This document shows positions 1 through 7,667 of a stretch of DNA of 19,673 nucleotides, piece by piece. Each line of letters begins with the position of its first letter. Positions within the stretch are counted from its first letter, which is position 1. Origin of the DNA: an uncultured Collinsella sp. (lineage in GTDB: Bacteria; Actinomycetota; Coriobacteriia; Coriobacteriales; Coriobacteriaceae); assembly GCA_902495985.1 (NCBI GenBank), contig CABUZF010000003.1, positions 1 through 19,673 on the forward strand, in the 5' to 3' direction. The translations under genes were made by a program, and so were the position numbers. The notes beneath the pieces are model-generated. The model ran no database searches and was not told where the DNA came from. It saw nothing but the letters and a program-made list of their open reading frames with translations.

Positions 1-108
1 CTCCCCCGCCGCCTTCACTACCGGCCACTCGGCAAGCAGCTCGTTGACGGAGGGAATGGCGCGCAGGCGGGCGCGCACCTCATCGGACATGTTCTGGCTA
101 TCGCTCAT
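1..108 (-). CDS. selA: SelA, L-seryl-tRNA(Sec) selenium transferase (5' end only, partial)
   Basis: Only the first 36 codons are inside the window; the gene continues past position 1. The reading starts at ATG 108-106 (MSDSQNMSDEVRARL...) and has no stop up to the edge. A GAAAGG ribosome site lies 6 bases upstream. The stretch LRAIPSVNELLAEWP, at residues 15-29, is the characteristic amino-terminal helix of bacterial SelA, where a 'LPSVDxLL'-like motif precedes the PLP-dependent domain. SelA is a PLP enzyme that converts Ser-tRNA(Sec) to Sec-tRNA(Sec) using selenophosphate. Its place directly downstream of a locus whose fdhF needs UGA decoding supports the call. ATG 90-88 is an alternative start. 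The identification rests on a short stretch plus context, so it is good but not certain. Confidence 0.72.
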   Translation of the reverse strand, partial: MSDSQNMSDEVRARLRAIPSVNELLAEWPVVKAAGE

Positions 109-154
109 GTGCGGCCTTTCAAAACCAAAGGTGAATCAATCATTCGAACGTCAA

Positions 155-184
155 ACTATCAGCCAATTCGATCAGCTGAGTCAA
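155..184 (-). promoter_or_regulatory. Possible weak promoter for selA
   Basis: On the minus strand TTGACT (184-179) is followed after 18 bases by GATAGT (160-155), about 47 bases before the selA start. The -35 matches the sigma-70 consensus at 5 of 6 bases and the -10 at 4 of 6. It begins immediately after the stop codon of the upstream oxidoreductase gene. A weak TCAGC/GCTGA hairpin overlaps it, so the two readings compete. Confidence 0.25.
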
Positions 185-2302
185 TTACTCGTTATTATCC
201 TCGCGCGCCGCGATCTTTTCCACGCGAACGGCGTTTTCCTGGGTGAGCGCGGCGCCCGTCAACGGGTCCCAACGCAACGGCGTATGATCGAGCGGGCCTA
301 CGCCCAAGGCCTGAGCGCCACCGGCATCGGCGCCAAACGAACGCCCACCGGGTGCGGCCGACGTAAAGATGCACGCCGGATGCAGATACGGCGTCGTCTC
401 CACGCGCACGCGGTCGCGGCCCATATCGCTCACAAGCTCGACGACCTCGCCATCGGCGATACCCATGTGCGCAGCAGCATCGGCATTCATCTGCACGGCA
501 TCCAGGTCCGACCCAGCCTCGGCGGCACCTTGGGCTGCAAGCCTTCGCGAGGTATGCGACTCAAAGGGACGGTTGCCGCTAATGAGGCGAAACATCCCCG
601 GGCCGGGCTCCACCATGGGAGCAATCCAGTTGGGCACACGACCCATGCCGGATCGTTCCCATACGTCGCTTGCCAGCGCAATTTTGCCGCCATCCAATGG
701 AATCACCGGCTCGCCCGTACGCGACGGCAACGCGACATCCGTGTCGGCCCAGCCGCGCTCCTTGAGCTCGTCCAGATTGATCCCAAAAGGCGCCACCTGG
801 GCAGCCGCCAGGTCGTCGGACGTAAAGTCGAAGCACTCACCAACGCCGCAGGCAGCAGCCAGACCGGCAAAAATCTCCCGACCGGGACGTGTGCCGTCAT
901 GCTGCACGGGCAGCACGGCGTTGCGGTAGAACACGCGCGCATCGTTGGCGCCCACGACTGTGCCCACACCGCGATCGGCCTCCAGGTACGTCACATCGGG
1001 CAGCACGAAGTCAGAAGCACGCGCCGTCTCGGACCAGCGAATATCAATCGTCACGAGCAAGTCGAGCTGTTCCAGAATCGATAGCCACGCCCCGGCATTG
1101 CCATAGCCCGCACCGGGGTTACTGGCATAGACGATGAGCCCACGCAAATCGCCGGCAAGAATCGACTGACCGATGGTCGTGCACAGGCCGCGCACCGGAT
1201 CGACCAGTGGATAGCGCTCGGACCCCAACTTGGGCTCACGTGGCATCGGCGGCGTCGCAAAGCGTGCGGGATCAAGGTCACCCAGCGCAAACGGTGTGGG
1301 TGGATTGAGCGCGCCGCCCGCATGTCCAATACAGCCCAGCAGCACATCGACCATGCAGATAGCTCGCGCCGTCTGCGTACTGTTGGCATACGCGATACCG
1401 ATACCACCATGAAAGCCAGCGTCAACCACCGCAGCAGGCGCCGCGGCAGCCAAATCACGCGCAGTCGCACGGATATCGTCCGCCGGCACGTCGCACATCG
1501 ACTCAGCCCACTCGGGCGTCCAAGCAGCGGCCGCCTGCGCCAGCTCGTCAAAACCCGTGGCGTAGCGGGCAACGAACTCGTGGTCGTACAGGCCCTCGGC
1601 AATCAAGACATGCGCAATGCCCAACAGCAAGGCCAGGTCGCAGCCCGGGCGCACGCGCAGCCAGCGGTCGGCAAGCGCAGCCGAGCCACTGCGCCGGGGG
1701 TCAACCACGATAATCTTCGCCCCGCGGCGACGGGCATCGTTGAGTGAATCAACAGCCCCCATCGTCGACGAATCGACAATGGAACGCCCCAGGTACATGA
1801 TGCAGTCGGTATGCGCTAGGTCGGAGGCGGGGCTGTAGCCCAGGCTGTGCTCCCAACCGGTAAGTCGGCTTACCTCGCAGGCGCCGTCGGCACCGTACAC
1901 GTTGGGCGAGCCCAGCGCATGCATAAGACGATACGCCCAGTAGCGGTCGAACGAGGGAACACCGAGCGTCATGCCCAGCGCACGAGGCCCGTGCTCGTCA
2001 ACAATCCCCAAAAGGCGCGCAGCGATCTGCGCGAACGCCTCATCCCAGGAAATCGCATCGAACCCCGAGCCATCAGCTCGTCGGCGCATGGGGTGCAAAA
2101 TCCGGTCGCGCTCGTCAAACGGCATAGACAGCCGATGCCGCCCGCGGGCGCACAGAGCACGCGCCGCGCACGGATGCCCCGGCACCGGCAACTCGGCCAC
2201 CACGCGACCGTCCTCAACGCGTGCCGCAAAGGCGCAATCGGCATAGCATCCCCCGCATGTGGTCACCACGGCGCGACCGTCACGCTCCACAGCAGATGCC
2301 AT
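185..2302 (-). CDS. Molybdopterin-dependent oxidoreductase of the DMSO reductase superfamily, Cys-type, substrate unknown
   Basis: This 705-residue protein has the full catalytic-subunit layout: an amino-terminal [4Fe-4S] motif (Cys16, Cys19, Cys23, Cys51), the molybdopterin core, and a carboxy-terminal dinucleotide-binding domain starting near RLISGNRPFESHTSRRL. Cys142 (in GADGACEVSRL) lies where FdhF has its Sec140 and is the likely Mo ligand. The residue two after the last cluster Cys is Arg53, not the Lys44 of FdhF. No twin-arginine or other signal peptide is seen, so it is probably cytoplasmic. ATG 2302 was chosen because AAAGGGG lies 8-9 bases upstream; longer versions run back into a terminator hairpin. 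No membrane or ferredoxin partner gene is adjacent. It could be a non-selenium formate dehydrogenase or a reductase for another substrate; the sequence does not decide. Confidence 0.85.
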   Translation of the reverse strand: MASAVERDGRAVVTTCGGCYADCAFAARVEDGRVVAELPVPGHPCAARALCARGRHRLSMPFDERDRILHPMRRRADGSGFDAISWDEAFAQIAARLLGIVDEHGPRALGMTLGVPSFDRYWAYRLMHALGSPNVYGADGACEVSRLTGWEHSLGYSPASDLAHTDCIMYLGRSIVDSSTMGAVDSLNDARRRGAKIIVVDPRRSGSAALADRWLRVRPGCDLALLLGIAHVLIAEGLYDHEFVARYATGFDELAQAAAAWTPEWAESMCDVPADDIRATARDLAAAAPAAVVDAGFHGGIGIAYANSTQTARAICMVDVLLGCIGHAGGALNPPTPFALGDLDPARFATPPMPREPKLGSERYPLVDPVRGLCTTIGQSILAGDLRGLIVYASNPGAGYGNAGAWLSILEQLDLLVTIDIRWSETARASDFVLPDVTYLEADRGVGTVVGANDARVFYRNAVLPVQHDGTRPGREIFAGLAAACGVGECFDFTSDDLAAAQVAPFGINLDELKERGWADTDVALPSRTGEPVIPLDGGKIALASDVWERSGMGRVPNWIAPMVEPGPGMFRLISGNRPFESHTSRRLAAQGAAEAGSDLDAVQMNADAAAHMGIADGEVVELVSDMGRDRVRVETTPYLHPACIFTSAAPGGRSFGADAGGAQALGVGPLDHTPLRWDPLTGAALTQENAVRVEKIAAREDNNE

Positions 2303-2367
2303 CTCGATTACCCCTTTCATCAGCCAAACACAACAGGCCAAAAGCCCGGCAACGAGCCCCAGACCCA

Positions 2368-2403
2368 AAAAGCCCCCCGCACGGCAACGCCCCGCGGGAG
2401 GCC
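2368..2403 (-). terminator. Intrinsic terminator after the formate channel gene
   Basis: On the minus strand GCCTCCCGC (2403-2395) pairs with GCGGGGGGC (2381-2373) over 9 bp, with one T-G wobble and a 13-base loop, and is followed directly by TTTTT (2372-2368). It lies 22 bases after the stop of the formate channel gene and ends about 65 bases before the next start. It should end or attenuate the hydrogenlyase transcript before the downstream oxidoreductase. Confidence 0.8.
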
Positions 2404-2424
2404 CAACGTCAAACAGACGGTACC

Positions 2425-3264
2425 TTACGCCTCGGACTTCTTGGCGTAGATAAACCAGTAGCCGAGCGCGACCAGAACCGCGCCGCCCACGATGTTGCCC
2501 AGCGTAGCGGCGGACAGGTTAAACGCAATGCCCGCGGCGTTGAGCGCATCGGCGCCGGCGACGTCGGCACCATAACCGCATGCATGCATCACGGCACCCA
2601 TGGGCAAAAAGTACATGTTGGCGACGCAGTGCTCAAAACCGCAGGCCACAAAGGCGGCGATGGGCAGCAGAATACCCACAACCTTATCGACCACGGTCTT
2701 GCCGGCGGTACCGATCCACACGGCCAGGCACACAAAGATGTTGCACAGGATGCCGCGGAAGAAGATCGTCACCCAGTCGATCGTCACCTTGCCGGCGGCG
2801 ACGCTCACCATGGAATTAGCGACCGCCTCGCCGTTGAGCTTGTAAATGCCGGCCATGTACACCAAAAAGACGATGAACAGGGCACCGACAAAGTTACCGA
2901 CCCATACGACGACCCAAGCCTTGAGCATCTGAGCCAGGGTGATCTTTTTACTCTTGAGCGCGCAGACCATAAGAGAATTGCCGGTAAACAGCTCGGCGCC
3001 GCACACCAGCACGAGCACCAGGCCTAGGCAAAAGCACAGGCCGCCCACGACGCGCTGGGCACCCCAGCCCAGCGTGCTATCGCTCAAAAACACCGTAAAG
3101 AACAGGCCGCCGAAGGCGATGAACGCACCGGCGAACATTGCCAACAGAAAGGCCTTAGCGACCGGCAGGTTAGCCTTGGTCACGCCGGCGACCTCGGTCT
3201 TGGCCTCGATCGCGGCGGGCGCCAGGCAATCGGGAGCGGGATACTCCACCTTGGAATCTGCCAT
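2425..3264 (-). CDS. focA: Formate/nitrite transporter family channel (FocA/FdhC-like)
   Basis: The protein has 279 residues, close to E. coli FocA (285), with about six hydrophobic segments between residues 34 and 275. The FNT signatures are visible: CGAELFTGN (residues 88-96), the broken-helix omega-loop region, and GFEHCVANMYFLP (209-221) with the conserved pore histidine His212. Family members are pentameric inner-membrane channels that pass formate or formic acid (some pass nitrite or hydrosulfide). Position as last gene of a formate hydrogenlyase operon points to formate. ATG 3264 was chosen: GGAAAGAAG lies 8 bases upstream. A TTG at 3297 with TAGGAG in front of it is a possible longer start. 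It sits 39 bases after hycI and is followed by a terminator. FocA against FdhC naming cannot be settled by eye. Confidence 0.9.
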   Translation of the reverse strand: MADSKVEYPAPDCLAPAAIEAKTEVAGVTKANLPVAKAFLLAMFAGAFIAFGGLFFTVFLSDSTLGWGAQRVVGGLCFCLGLVLVLVCGAELFTGNSLMVCALKSKKITLAQMLKAWVVVWVGNFVGALFIVFLVYMAGIYKLNGEAVANSMVSVAAGKVTIDWVTIFFRGILCNIFVCLAVWIGTAGKTVVDKVVGILLPIAAFVACGFEHCVANMYFLPMGAVMHACGYGADVAGADALNAAGIAFNLSAATLGNIVGGAVLVALGYWFIYAKKSEA

Positions 3265-3303
3265 GTCAATCACTTCTTTCCTAATCAGCAGGGACAAGCG
3301 CTC

Positions 3304-3807
3304 CTATTGCTCTTGCCCCAAGCGGACAAAGTGGGAAAAGTCGTTGGCGGCCACGGCGTCGTACACGGCGTCGACGGCCTCAAAGACCTCCGGGGACATG
3401 GGGTTGTAGAACTCCGTATCGCCCGGCTGAATCCCTATGAAGACGATATCTTCGCACGATTGCTCAATCTCTTCGATCAAAATCGACAAGGGAAGCGAAT
3501 GCGTGGTGAACATCGACTTGCGGGCCACATCACGTTTGTCGAGCAAGCGGATGGCGCCGACGGGCAGCGCCATGTCGGCAGCATCGACCAAGACCAGACG
3601 CGGCGGACGCTCGCGCTTGACCTCGATGATGTCGTCCTCGGGCGTTTGGCCTCCGTCGATGGTGTACCAGCCGGCGATGGGTGCGTCCTCCATCTTTTTG
3701 GAGAGCACGGGGCCGGCGGCATCGTCGGCACGCAGCACGCTTCCCGCCGTGAGCACGATACCCGCAAACGGGGCGCCGTTCACATGACCATCCACAACGC
3801 GACCCAT
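3304..3807 (-). CDS. hycI: HycI-type hydrogenase maturation endopeptidase
   Basis: This 167-residue protein aligns along its length with E. coli HycI (156 aa), the nickel-sensing protease that trims the carboxy-terminal tail of the hydrogenase large subunit after metal insertion. The three metal-binding residues are kept: Asp29 (GSVLRADDAAGP), Asp75 (LVDAADM) and His103 (TTHSLPL), matching Asp16, Asp62 and His90 of HycI. The stretch GIQPGDTEFYNPM matches the GIQP...FYYPM segment. The usual GN near the first motif is GS here, and about 13 extra residues lie at the amino terminus. ATG 3807-3805 overlaps the stop of the preceding gene by one base (TAATG), with GGGGAGG upstream, indicating translational coupling. 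Its expected substrate is HyfG, encoded three genes upstream. Confidence 0.93.
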   Translation of the reverse strand: MGRVVDGHVNGAPFAGIVLTAGSVLRADDAAGPVLSKKMEDAPIAGWYTIDGGQTPEDDIIEVKRERPPRLVLVDAADMALPVGAIRLLDKRDVARKSMFTTHSLPLSILIEEIEQSCEDIVFIGIQPGDTEFYNPMSPEVFEAVDAVYDAVAANDFSHFVRLGQEQ

Positions 3808-4388
3808 TACTGCAACCTCCCCGTCAGATACACGCCCGACACATCGCGCACGCGCTCAACCAGATCGCGAAACTTCATTAAGAACGCGACCTGCTGAGCA
3901 TGCAGGCCAAAGTCGTCGTCGAACACCGAGATGCCGGCCTTGGCCGACCCGCGAAAACCGCGCTCGTCGAGCAGCGCATCGCAGGCCTCGAGCAGCGACG
4001 GCACCGTCGCCTTGTCGAGCTGGCACTCGCCAAAGGAGCGGATGGCCTCGAACTTGGTCTTGGCCTCCCCCTCCGGCAGCGCGTCGACGAGCGAATAGAA
4101 CACATCCACCGGCACCGACAGGCGCGGCTCAAAGCAGTCAAGCACGCCAGTGTGGTGGCCCACGGCGAGCGTGTAGTACAGCACGTCGCAGGCCTCCTGG
4201 GGAACGTCTTCCTCGGTCTCCACAAACTTACGCGTGAGCTCGTAGAAGACCACCTGGTCGGGCGCATGGCCCAGGCAGGGGTCGGCGACGCCCTCGGCGG
4301 CCTCGTCGCTTGCGCGCGAGGCATCGCCAAAGGAGCCGCCGAGCATGCCGGGACCCGCAAAGTAACCAGAGCGGTCCGTGAGCTCCAT
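3807..4388 (-). CDS. hycH: HycH/HyfJ-type formate hydrogenlyase maturation protein
   Basis: The 193-residue protein matches HycH (136 aa in E. coli) from about residue 46 on: VFYELTRKFVE resembles VFSQLSRKFID, and YYTLAVGHHTGVLDC resembles YYSLAIGHHLGVIDC. HycH/HyfJ is needed for assembly of the hydrogenlyase large subunit; its exact biochemical act is not settled in the family. The ATG at 4388 directly follows the hyfI stop codon and has GGAGG 7 bases upstream, so the roughly 45-residue extension ahead of the HycH-like part (Gly, Ala and acidic rich) appears real. No ribosome site precedes an internal start near the homologous region. The gene ends by sharing a base with hycI. Confidence 0.88.
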   Translation of the reverse strand: MELTDRSGYFAGPGMLGGSFGDASRASDEAAEGVADPCLGHAPDQVVFYELTRKFVETEEDVPQEACDVLYYTLAVGHHTGVLDCFEPRLSVPVDVFYSLVDALPEGEAKTKFEAIRSFGECQLDKATVPSLLEACDALLDERGFRGSAKAGISVFDDDFGLHAQQVAFLMKFRDLVERVRDVSGVYLTGRLQ

Positions 4389-5171
4389 CTAGCGACCTCC
4401 GGCCAGCACCAGATCCTGCAGCGCCGAGTAGACCTCAACGCGGCGAGGATCGTCCTGCTTGTCGATGAGCAGCGCCATGGCACCGCGGATATCGCCCTTG
4501 GGCGCGCCCTCGAGCGTGTCCATAAACTCATTGGCCAGGTCGCGGCCGTAACGGTAGCCGCTCATGGCGCGAGCCTCGCGCTCGATGGCAACGCGCAGCT
4601 TGTACGGCACACCGGGGTGCAGGATATCGGCCTGCTCGCCGGCGGCCTCCACCGTGGTCTCGGCATGGAGCTTTTGGTCCAGCAGGCCAAGTGCCATGGC
4701 AAAGCCGTAGATGGTCTGCGCGGGGCTGGGCGGGCAGCCGGGGATGTAGACATCGACCGGCAGAATCTTGTCCGTGCCGCCCCAGACGCAGTAGTTGTCG
4801 TAGAAGATGCCACCGGTGCATCCGCACGCGCCATAGGACACCACGATCTTGGGATCGGGTGCGGCTTCAAAGGCGCGCAGGGCCGGCATACGCATGGCAC
4901 GCGTCACAGCGCCGGTGTACAGCAGCACATCGGCGTGACGGGGCGAGGGCACGACCTTGATGCCAAAACGCTCGACGTCAAAGACGGGCGTGATGGAACC
5001 GAAGATCTCGATCTCGCAGCCGTTGCAGCCACCGCAGTCGACACGGTAGACGTATACCGAGCGCTTGATCTTCTTAAGAAGGGTCGCCTTGGCCTTCTCG
5101 ATGCTCTCGTCGAGCTCGATCTTGGTCGGGCGGTACTGAAGCCGCTCGGGCAAAAGCGTGGGTTCGGCCAT
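4389..5171 (-). CDS. hyfI: [NiFe]-hydrogenase small subunit HyfI (NuoB-like)
   Basis: This is the small, FeS-carrying subunit of the group 4 [NiFe] hydrogenase; it passes electrons from HyfH to the NiFe site in HyfG. The 260 residues compare with 252 for E. coli HyfI. Cluster ligands are visible as DCGGCNGCE (Cys46, Cys49, Cys52), GACGC (Cys116, Cys118) and IPGCPPSP (Cys146); the NuoB-type proximal [4Fe-4S] cluster would use Cys49, Cys52, one of 116/118, and Cys146. There is no Tat signal, as expected for a cytoplasm-facing, membrane-bound complex. A strong AAGGAGGAG site precedes ATG 5171, and the gap to the hyfH stop is two bases. The first 35 residues are a charged amino-terminal extension ahead of the conserved fold. 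Confidence 0.96.
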   Translation of the reverse strand: MAEPTLLPERLQYRPTKIELDESIEKAKATLLKKIKRSVYVYRVDCGGCNGCEIEIFGSITPVFDVERFGIKVVPSPRHADVLLYTGAVTRAMRMPALRAFEAAPDPKIVVSYGACGCTGGIFYDNYCVWGGTDKILPVDVYIPGCPPSPAQTIYGFAMALGLLDQKLHAETTVEAAGEQADILHPGVPYKLRVAIEREARAMSGYRYGRDLANEFMDTLEGAPKGDIRGAMALLIDKQDDPRRVEVYSALQDLVLAGGR

Positions 5172-5173
5172 GG

Positions 5174-5890
5174 TTACTCCTCCTTCGTATCAAAATCCAT
5201 GATGATGCCCTCGACCGGCGCCGGACCGGCGGGGATCTCGGGCGCATCGGGGTTGAGCTCGCGGTCGACATACTCCGGGTTCACGCCGTGGCCGCCCAGA
5301 TACTCCATGCCGGGGCCCTGGGGCTCACCGGACGCAAGCGTCTCGTTGGCAGCCATGCCGCGCGCGTTGCCGGTCTTTACGGCCGAAGCGGCGCGCAGGG
5401 CATCGAGCTCGCGCTTGCACTCCTGGCACATACCGACGGTACGGGCGGCCTGCTCGGCCTCCATGCCGCCGGCCTTTTGCAGCAGGCGCTTGGCGTAGTC
5501 GATCTCCTTGTGCGGGGCAAACGGCTTGCCGCAACGCGAGCAGTGCTCGAGCGTATAGACGCTCTTGCTGGTGAGGTCGTCCTTGCTCATGACGGCCAGC
5601 TCAAACTCCTCGGTGAGCTTGATGGCCTCCATGGGGCAGGCTTCCTCGCAGCGGCCGCAAAAGATGCAGCGACCGTAGTCGATCGACCAGGTGATGGTAT
5701 CGGCCGCAAGGTCGGTGTCCATGCGAATGGCATCGGCCGGGCACGCCACGCCGCAGGCACCGCAGGCGATGCAGAGCTCGGCGTTGTGCTCGGGCTTGCC
5801 GCGCATGTCCTTGTTGGTGGGGAACGGCGCAAACGGGTATTTGACCGTCGCGTCGCCGGCCTTGGCGTTAACCTTCCAAAGCTTCAGCAT
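5174..5890 (-). CDS. hyfH: HyfH/HycF-like polyferredoxin subunit (NuoI-like)
   Basis: The 238-residue protein starts MLKLWKVNAKAGDATVKYPFAP, very like E. coli HyfH. It carries two [4Fe-4S] motifs: Cys40/43/46/50 with partner CP, and Cys75/78/81/85. Beyond these, CSRC (117-120) and CQEC (155-158) form a four-cysteine set that may bind a further metal, as also seen in enteric HyfH. It carries electrons between the HydN/HyfA ferredoxins and the small subunit. It is longer than the 181-residue E. coli protein because of a Gly/Pro/acidic tail from about residue 175 onward with no recognisable fold. ATG 5890 is one base after the hyfG stop; homology fixes this start although the frame is open further upstream. 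Confidence 0.94.
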   Translation of the reverse strand: MLKLWKVNAKAGDATVKYPFAPFPTNKDMRGKPEHNAELCIACGACGVACPADAIRMDTDLAADTITWSIDYGRCIFCGRCEEACPMEAIKLTEEFELAVMSKDDLTSKSVYTLEHCSRCGKPFAPHKEIDYAKRLLQKAGGMEAEQAARTVGMCQECKRELDALRAASAVKTGNARGMAANETLASGEPQGPGMEYLGGHGVNPEYVDRELNPDAPEIPAGPAPVEGIIMDFDTKEE

Positions 5891-5891
5891 A

Positions 5892-7664
5892 TTAGAGCGC
5901 CTCCTCATCGAGCGGAGCGGCCATGGTGCCCTCGCCCGCAAGCGGCGACTTGTCGCGCCAGACGTTCTCGAACTGTTCCTTGTCGAGCACATGGTCGCGC
6001 TTGGCGGCGACATCGGTCACCGTCACGCGGTCGGTGCAGGAGTAGCACGGGTCGAGCGAACCGACGATCAGTGCCGCGTCGCCCACGGTGTTGCCGCGGA
6101 ACATGTAGCGCAGGACCGGCCAGTTGCTGTACGTGGCGGCCTTGGCGCGCCAGCGGTAGCACTTCTGGTTATTGCCGAGCATGGCCCAGTGCACGTCCTC
6201 GCCGCGCGGCGCCTCGGTGGCGCCGATGGCGTACTTGTGCGGGGTGTACTCCCAATCCGTGGTGAGGATGGGGCCCGACGGGCAGTTCTCGAGCATGGTC
6301 TCGATCATGTCGATCGAATCGTAGACCTCCTGGATGCGGACGGCGGTACGGCCGAAGGCATCGCAGGTGTCGGCCGTGGCGGCGTGCATCTTTTGGACGT
6401 CCGGATCGGCGTAGCCGTCGAAGGGATGGTCAAAGCGCACGTCGCGGGCATAGCCCGAGCCACGCATGAGCGGGCCGACCGGCGAGAAGTCGCGTGCGAT
6501 CTTGCGGTCCAAGATGCCGATACCGCTCGTACGCTCAATGAAGTTGGGCGTGGAGAGTAAGACGTCGACGAGCTCCTGAACCTCGGAGCGCAGCTGGTGG
6601 ATGGTCGTGAGCGTGGAGAGCTTCTGCTCGGCCAAAATGTCGCGACGCACGCCGCCGATCACGTTGAGGCCGTAGGTCTTGCGGTGACCGGAGAGCTTCT
6701 CGGCCAGGTCCATGGACTTCTCGCGGACGCGGAAGAACTGCTGGAAGCCGGAGTCGAAGCCCGTGTAGTGCGACGCCAGGCCAATGTTGAGCAGATGCGA
6801 GTGCAGACGCTCGACCTCGAGCATGATGGCGCGGATGTACTGGGCGCGCGGCGGGACATGGATGCCCTGGGCGCGCTCGACGGCCTCGGCATAGGCCACC
6901 GAGTGGGCGCAGCCGCAGATGCCGCAAATGCGGTCGGCAAGGAACGTCACGGCGTCATAGTTCAGGCGCGTCTCGGCGACCTTCTCCATGCCGCGGTGCA
7001 CGTAGAACAGACGGTAGTCGGCGTCGACGATCGTCTCGCCCTCGACGAACAGGCGGAAGTGGCCGGGCTCGTCGGAGGTAATGTGCAACGGGCCCATGGG
7101 GACGAGCGTCGTCTCCTTGCCCTTGGTATCGGCCAAGAACTCGTAGTTTTCCATGTCACTCGCGGGAGCGGGACGGAAGCGGTAGTCCATGGAGTCCTTG
7201 CGCAGCGGATACAGGCCGCTGGGCCAATCGTCGGGCAGCACCAGGCGACGACGATCGGGCAGGCCTTCGGGAATCAGGCCGAACATGTCGCGCAGCTCGC
7301 GCTCGCCCCACACGCAGGCGGGGACGAACGGCGTCACGGACGGGAACGTCATCTTGGCGGGATCGACCTCGGTGCGCACGGTCACCCAGCCGGGGTCCTC
7401 CCCCTCCATGGAGATGACGTAGTACACGGCGTAGCGACCGCACAGACTGCGCTCGTCGTTGCCGATGATCACGGGAATCCAGCCGTAGCGCTCGTAATAC
7501 AGGTAGTGGACGGCCTCGGGCAGCTTGTCCTGCTTGACGGTGATCGTCAGCTGGTCCTCGCACTGCCACTCGACCTTCTCGATGCAGCCCCGAACGGCGC
7601 GGCGCAGGGCCTCGACATGGCTCTCGCAGCGGCGGGCATACACCTTGTTCTCAGTTTCAATCAT
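5892..7664 (-). CDS. hyfG: [NiFe]-hydrogenase large subunit HyfG/HycE (NuoCD-like fusion)
   Basis: The catalytic subunit evolves H2. It has 590 residues: a NuoC-like part (about 1-170), then a NuoD-like large-subunit domain. The four NiFe ligands are clear: RICGIC with Cys247 and Cys250, and DPCYSCTDR with Cys540 and Cys543. After Arg546, the position where HycI cuts E. coli HycE, a 44-residue tail follows (VTVTDVAAKR...), longer than the 32 residues removed from HycE. A removable tail agrees with hycI in the same operon. The RICGICGCAHS context and the NuoCD fusion place it in group 4a, formate-hydrogenlyase type. GAGGTGGAG lies upstream of ATG 7664, and the hyfF stop is three bases before the start. 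Confidence 0.97.
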   Translation of the reverse strand: MIETENKVYARRCESHVEALRRAVRGCIEKVEWQCEDQLTITVKQDKLPEAVHYLYYERYGWIPVIIGNDERSLCGRYAVYYVISMEGEDPGWVTVRTEVDPAKMTFPSVTPFVPACVWGERELRDMFGLIPEGLPDRRRLVLPDDWPSGLYPLRKDSMDYRFRPAPASDMENYEFLADTKGKETTLVPMGPLHITSDEPGHFRLFVEGETIVDADYRLFYVHRGMEKVAETRLNYDAVTFLADRICGICGCAHSVAYAEAVERAQGIHVPPRAQYIRAIMLEVERLHSHLLNIGLASHYTGFDSGFQQFFRVREKSMDLAEKLSGHRKTYGLNVIGGVRRDILAEQKLSTLTTIHQLRSEVQELVDVLLSTPNFIERTSGIGILDRKIARDFSPVGPLMRGSGYARDVRFDHPFDGYADPDVQKMHAATADTCDAFGRTAVRIQEVYDSIDMIETMLENCPSGPILTTDWEYTPHKYAIGATEAPRGEDVHWAMLGNNQKCYRWRAKAATYSNWPVLRYMFRGNTVGDAALIVGSLDPCYSCTDRVTVTDVAAKRDHVLDKEQFENVWRDKSPLAGEGTMAAPLDEEAL

Positions 7665-7667
7665 TCG

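Noticed and set aside
2303..2368. Amino-terminal extension of the molybdopterin oxidoreductase as a membrane or export signal
   Set aside because: The hydrophobic stretch (GLVAGLLACCVWL) precedes the ribosome site, overlaps the terminator end, and has no twin arginine.
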